In this document: positions 60,419 through 64,000 of the stretch, in pieces
Position numbering within the stretch: the stretch's first letter is position 1
How the letters are laid out: each line of letters starts with the position of its first letter
Source: Rotaria macrura
Lineage: Eukaryota > Rotifera > Eurotatoria > Philodinida > Philodinidae
DNA: 64,000 nucleotides
Assembly: GCA_900239685.1 (NCBI GenBank)
Contig: OENT01000369.1
Span: 55,619 to 119,618, forward strand
Direction of reading: 5' to 3'
The notes under the pieces: generated by a model
The model's input: only the letters and a program-made list of their open reading frames with translations
Database searches by the model: none
Told to the model about the DNA's origin: nothing
Made by a program: the position numbers and the translations under genes

Positions 60419-62154
60419 ATGCTTATGGCTTGTTGCTTCTTGGATTTATTTCCCATCGAATTAATTTATATGATTTTTAATTATATGTTAGCACATGAAA
60501 TTCTTCTAAGTTTAACGAATATTAGTCCTTATCTCAACAATGCGATAATTACATATTTGAACTATCGTATAGACTTCACCGATATTCTCAAGAGTCATTT
60601 TGATCTAGTATGTCGTCGAATTCGACCCGATCAAGTTATTTCTCTGATACTATCCGACGGTGATACTACAGCTTGTCAAATGGAACTTTTCGTTAAAATT
60701 TTTCAAATCGAAGAATTTATTCGTTTACAAACGTTAGTTTTACCTGATGTCAGAACTATCTGGTTTGAAGAGATTGTTGCTAATTTGCACAAACTTGAAC
60801 ATCTGAAGTCCCTATCATTTACCACTGATCAATATTCGGGTCGTTTCTATGAACGAAGCGACAGTCCAATGTATTTCACACGTCATGAGCGTTTACAATC
60901 TATACTCCTTTCTCATCTCCAATGCTTGACCATAGGAAACTGTTCTTCTAATGATTTCGAGAAAATTCTTTCTGACGCTTCACAACTTCGATCACTCAAA
61001 ATTCATCTGCTGACCATGGAAATAAACTTTAACTCAGTACCTATTGCATCACAACTCAAACGGCTCATTCTACAGACTGCTGATCAACGTAATTTCTCTC
61101 AAAATGGTAAGAGAATATCGTCTAGTCAGTAATTTTTATTTTAGTCTATTCAATAGCTACTCTGTCGATGAAGAAAATAGAATTGCTGTTGTCAAAATTA
61201 CCGTCTCTACGACATCTTGTTCTAATGGGAAATGCAGATGCTGATATTGCCGACGGACAACACTGGGAAGTATTGGTGATGAACTTGATTACGTTCGATT
61301 TCAATTTCAAACTTCATCTCAATCATATCAATCAGATCCTGAATTCCTTTCGAAGTTCATTTTGGATACACATCAAACGCTGGTTTGTCGCTTACGATCA
61401 ACAGCGACTTTTCTCAGTACCCTATTTTGCTGATACGGCTGTCGTTCTTCCATTTCATCGACTATCTAATTCGACACTACTCAATGATGATGATGATAAT
61501 ATGTACATTTATAAAAATATCAGCAGTATTCTACTTGAGACTCTTCCGATTACTGGGATTGATCGTCTGACTCACGTCAAAGAGGTGACAATGCCTGTTA
61601 GTCTTTTATCAACAATCATTCGAACAAAAATCAACCTGAGTCACATGCGGCATTTGACTCTATGCTTAAGAGTTAATGAACAAATCGATTTTTCCATCAT
61701 GCAGATTTTGCCAAATGCTATGCCTTGTCTTCATAAATTATCATTGAATGGTGATATCAGAGATTTTTTTCTTCAAACAGCAACACATTTGTTACCTATG
61801 AAGCAAATTCGATCGTTGTCTATATCTAAATTTCCTTTCAAACCGTCCGAGTCGAAAAATATTAGCAATTTTTGTCAGATATTTACTCGGATAGAACATT
61901 TTCGAGTAGAAAAAACTCGTTTTTTAGAATGCATTTGTCCTTTCATGGATCAGTTCAATTATTTATCAAGCGCATCTTTTACGATCGTCTCTCTATTCGA
62001 GGAAACCGTAAATGTTCTACTTCAACAGCCAAATATCGTAGTCAATAATTCATATCGATTAGGAAACAACACATTTGTATGTCGAATTATTCGTGACAGT
62101 GAATGGCAGATACTCGTTAGTATTTGGATTGAAGATCAAGTAAGAAATTCATAA
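60419..62154 (+). CDS. F-box / leucine-rich-repeat protein, 561 aa, two exons
   Basis: Exons 60419-61106 and 61157-62154 join in phase across a 50-nt GT-AG intron. The N-terminus, FLDLFPIELIYMIFNYM, is an F-box core starting about 7 residues after the ATG; upstream in-frame sequence has no ATG. Irregular leucine-rich repeats follow (for example LQCLTIGNCSS, LPSLRHLVLMGN, MRHLTLCLRV and LHKLSLNGDI). The marks HWEVL and FWIHIKRWFV are shared with the minus-strand F-box gene at 31.7 kb, making the two clear paralogues despite low overall similarity; unlike that gene, this one has an intron. An alternative acceptor 12 nt upstream would keep frame but gives an intron of only 38 nt. It probably acts as a substrate receptor of an SCF ubiquitin ligase. 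A small membrane-protein gene follows 107 nt after the stop on the same strand. Confidence 0.8.
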
Positions 62155-62261
62155 ATTCTTCATATTGTGCATATTTAAATGTATTGTAGCCGGTAAGATC
62201 GAACATATGTCTTCTTCGATGGCCACGTTTTGCATATTTATCATATCGTCTACAATATTTA

Positions 62262-62663
62262 ATGTATCACTATGCAGTAGTTTTTCGTTGTAGTGTTGGA
62301 ATTCTCGCTGGCCTTTATTGGTGTTTGAATGTTTATATCAATCCTTATTACCTTAGTTTAACTAATTTATATATTCTTGGCATACTTGTCACGCAGATGG
62401 CCGTATCTACTTTAACTTCTTTTATATCAGATTGCAAAAAAATTCATATTATCATCTTCAATTTAGTGACAATTCTACTTCTATTTATTTTGGGATTCGG
62501 CTATGTTTTTTACAACTATTCGGAAATTCGTACTGACTTGATCGTATCGTTCTTTCATATTCATTGGGCGATCATTGTTGTAATATATTTCTATGGCTGC
62601 GCTTCTCTATTTTCACACTTCGGTATCGATTACGTTGACCGTTCATATGATGATTATCTGTAG
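62262..62663 (+). CDS. Small four-helix membrane protein, 133 aa, unknown function
   Basis: A complete ATG-to-stop frame with four strong hydrophobic segments at about residues 10-27, 34-55, 62-84 and 93-116, separated by short polar loops. The C-terminus is acidic (YVDRSYDDYL). There is no signal peptide distinct from the first helix. The regular helix spacing and short acidic tail argue that it is a real protein rather than a chance frame, but I recognise no family. It begins 107 nt downstream of the F-box gene on the same strand; in a gene-poor region this closeness is notable, but an upstream exon could exist. It could also be the last exon of a separate gene. Confidence 0.45.
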   Translation: MYHYAVVFRCSVGILAGLYWCLNVYINPYYLSLTNLYILGILVTQMAVSTLTSFISDCKKIHIIIFNLVTILLLFILGFGYVFYNYSEIRTDLIVSFFHIHWAIIVVIYFYGCASLFSHFGIDYVDRSYDDYL

Positions 62664-63884
62664 TGATCTATATGATTTAAATTTATCATGAAACGAAAAA
62701 TTACAATTTGGTCTAGAATACTTCATTCAATCGAGTGTTGGCATTATTCATGCGTAGCTACTCATTTCAAAATCCTATTCATTTACATAAATGGGGACAT
62801 TTTATGATAAAAAATGTTATCGTAAATTCTTATTTTCAATACGTTGAAAATTGCGTACACTATTAAGTCAAACTAATCTTTTTTATTGTGCACATAGATG
62901 GCTCATGCTAGTCATAAAGCAAAGCTAAGTATTGAGTCTATATGGGATGCATAGAGATGAAACTGGGCTCAGTCTGAAAATTTAGATCTGTAGAGGTCTG
63001 GCTGAAATTAGAATTGAAATCAAGCATCAGCCGGAGCGTAAAGCATAGCAATGTAATTTCTCAACCGTTATTTCCTTTTGAATCACTATTATTTAAGTTA
63101 CTGCTTTGTTCTTCATAAAGATTATCCATATGTTGGTAGTAGAAATATTGATAAGTATGCAAATAATTCCGATGTTTGTATGTCAAGGTATGACAATGAA
63201 AAAAACACTCAGACTAATTTGAGCAAGCAGAATGATCCATATAATTATCGGATTGTCTTAAGTAACAACGCAGAGACAGAGAACCAGACGCATACACCTT
63301 TGAACATATATATTTTCTCTGATCTTACTTAAAAGGTATGTGCATTAAAAACAATTTACAAACTGAATTTTCAAAATTCATACGAATACACACAATAAAA
63401 AAATCTCCATGCGAGTAAAATAATGAAAGCTTTTCTATATAAGATGATAAGATGTTTCTTTTAGTTAAAGATCCCAGGATCTGCTTAACCATTCCGAATT
63501 CCGTCGTCTTACATATTTGCCTAAGAATTCTTCATATTAACTTTTAATTCTGATTATTATTAGGAAGAGGATATGAGTTTAATCATTTTATTTTTAATTT
63601 CCATATCTATCAACTCATTTATATACATCCACTATTTTATTTCGAAATCTCGAAACTTGATATTTTAAGTATATTTTTCGAAACATGGATGATCTCACAT
63701 TTGTATACAAACATTAACGATAGAAATGTGACGGTGACCGTGAATCACCGACTCATACGAGAAACAAATAGTGCTGTATATAAAACAATACTATTCGATA
63801 TATGCTTGATTCAATCAGTATAAATAAGTGTGAAATAGTAGAAGAATTATCGATGGCCAAGCATACAATTTTTCAAAAACTCGT
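62664..63884. other. Intergenic, nothing firm
   Basis: AT-rich. An 84-codon frame at 63078-63332 has no features of a known family. Confidence 0.35.
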
Positions 63885-64000
63885 TTAAGCGTCCGAAAGT
63901 GGACGGAAAATCGAGAGAAGTGGACGTGTTTGGATGACAATCGACGTTCCCGATTGTGAGTGAAAAACGCTCACTTTTCCACCTTCGTGTGCGTTTAGTC
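63885..64000. repeat. Partial hairpin-type repeat at the window edge
   Basis: GTCCGAAAGTGGACGG, AATCGACGTTCCCGATTG and GAGTGAAAAACGCTCAC form local palindromes and resemble the arms of the 12.9-13.27 kb element (AATCGGCGTTCCCAATTGAG, AAAACGCG). The copy runs off the window, so its right end is unknown. Confidence 0.45.

Noticed and set aside
1..64000. tRNA, rRNA, CRISPR arrays, riboswitches
   Set aside because: I found no tRNA-like B box in context, no rRNA stretch and no regularly spaced direct repeats; bacterial-type elements are not expected in this eukaryotic DNA.

Overview
The window reads as nuclear DNA of a small invertebrate, most likely a bdelloid rotifer. It is AT-rich and gene-poor, mostly with short GT-AG introns of about 48-62 nt beside a few much larger ones. 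It carries single-exon F-box/leucine-rich-repeat genes, an R-S-E class ADP-ribosyltransferase, lineage-specific secreted proteins, several short inverted-repeat transposons, and at least two genes of a kind normally found in bacteria, plastids or fungi. The bdelloid assignment is inference from this combination; no marker gene such as rRNA is present.

Layout. 0.5-0.9 kb (+): last exon of a GID8-like CTLH/CRA protein. 3.0-4.5 kb (-): a four-exon secreted ependymin-like protein. 6.7-11.1 kb (-): an eight-exon major-facilitator transporter of the fungal/bacterial anion:cation symporter type. 11.4-13.9 kb: a repeat cluster including a clear hAT-type MITE. 16.0-17.0 kb (+): an ADP-ribosyltransferase. 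19.0-22.9 kb (+): a two-exon P-loop GTPase-like protein with a Cys/His cluster. 28.1-28.9 kb (+): a secreted, probably GPI-anchored cysteine-rich (Ly6-like) protein. 31.7-33.4 kb (-): an F-box gene. 33.6-43.8 kb: a transposon-rich stretch with a 1.28-kb TIR element, a decayed F-box pseudogene split by a 533-bp near-perfect palindrome, a 684-bp hAT-type element with a perfect 8-bp target duplication, and CGTAAACG-rich elements. 44.9-46.0 kb (+): a membrane-anchored glycosyltransferase-like protein. 48.0-48.6 kb (-): a broken GT4 glycosyltransferase of SQD2/SqdX type. 53.5-54.7 kb (+): an intact UDP-sulfoquinovose synthase (SQD1/SqdB). 59.0 kb (+): a short Gly-His-rich protein with an MGNC N-terminus. 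60.4-62.7 kb (+): a second F-box gene and a small four-helix membrane protein.

The most interesting signal is the pair at 48-55 kb. SQD1/SqdB makes UDP-sulfoquinovose from UDP-glucose and sulfite, and SQD2/SqdX uses it to build the sulfolipid SQDG, a lipid typical of photosynthetic membranes. An animal locus with an intact first enzyme and, 4.9 kb away head-to-head, the ruin of a second-step-like enzyme suggests that a sulfolipid gene pair entered this lineage and is now partly lost here. The ACS-type transporter is a second candidate foreign gene, already adapted with seven introns.
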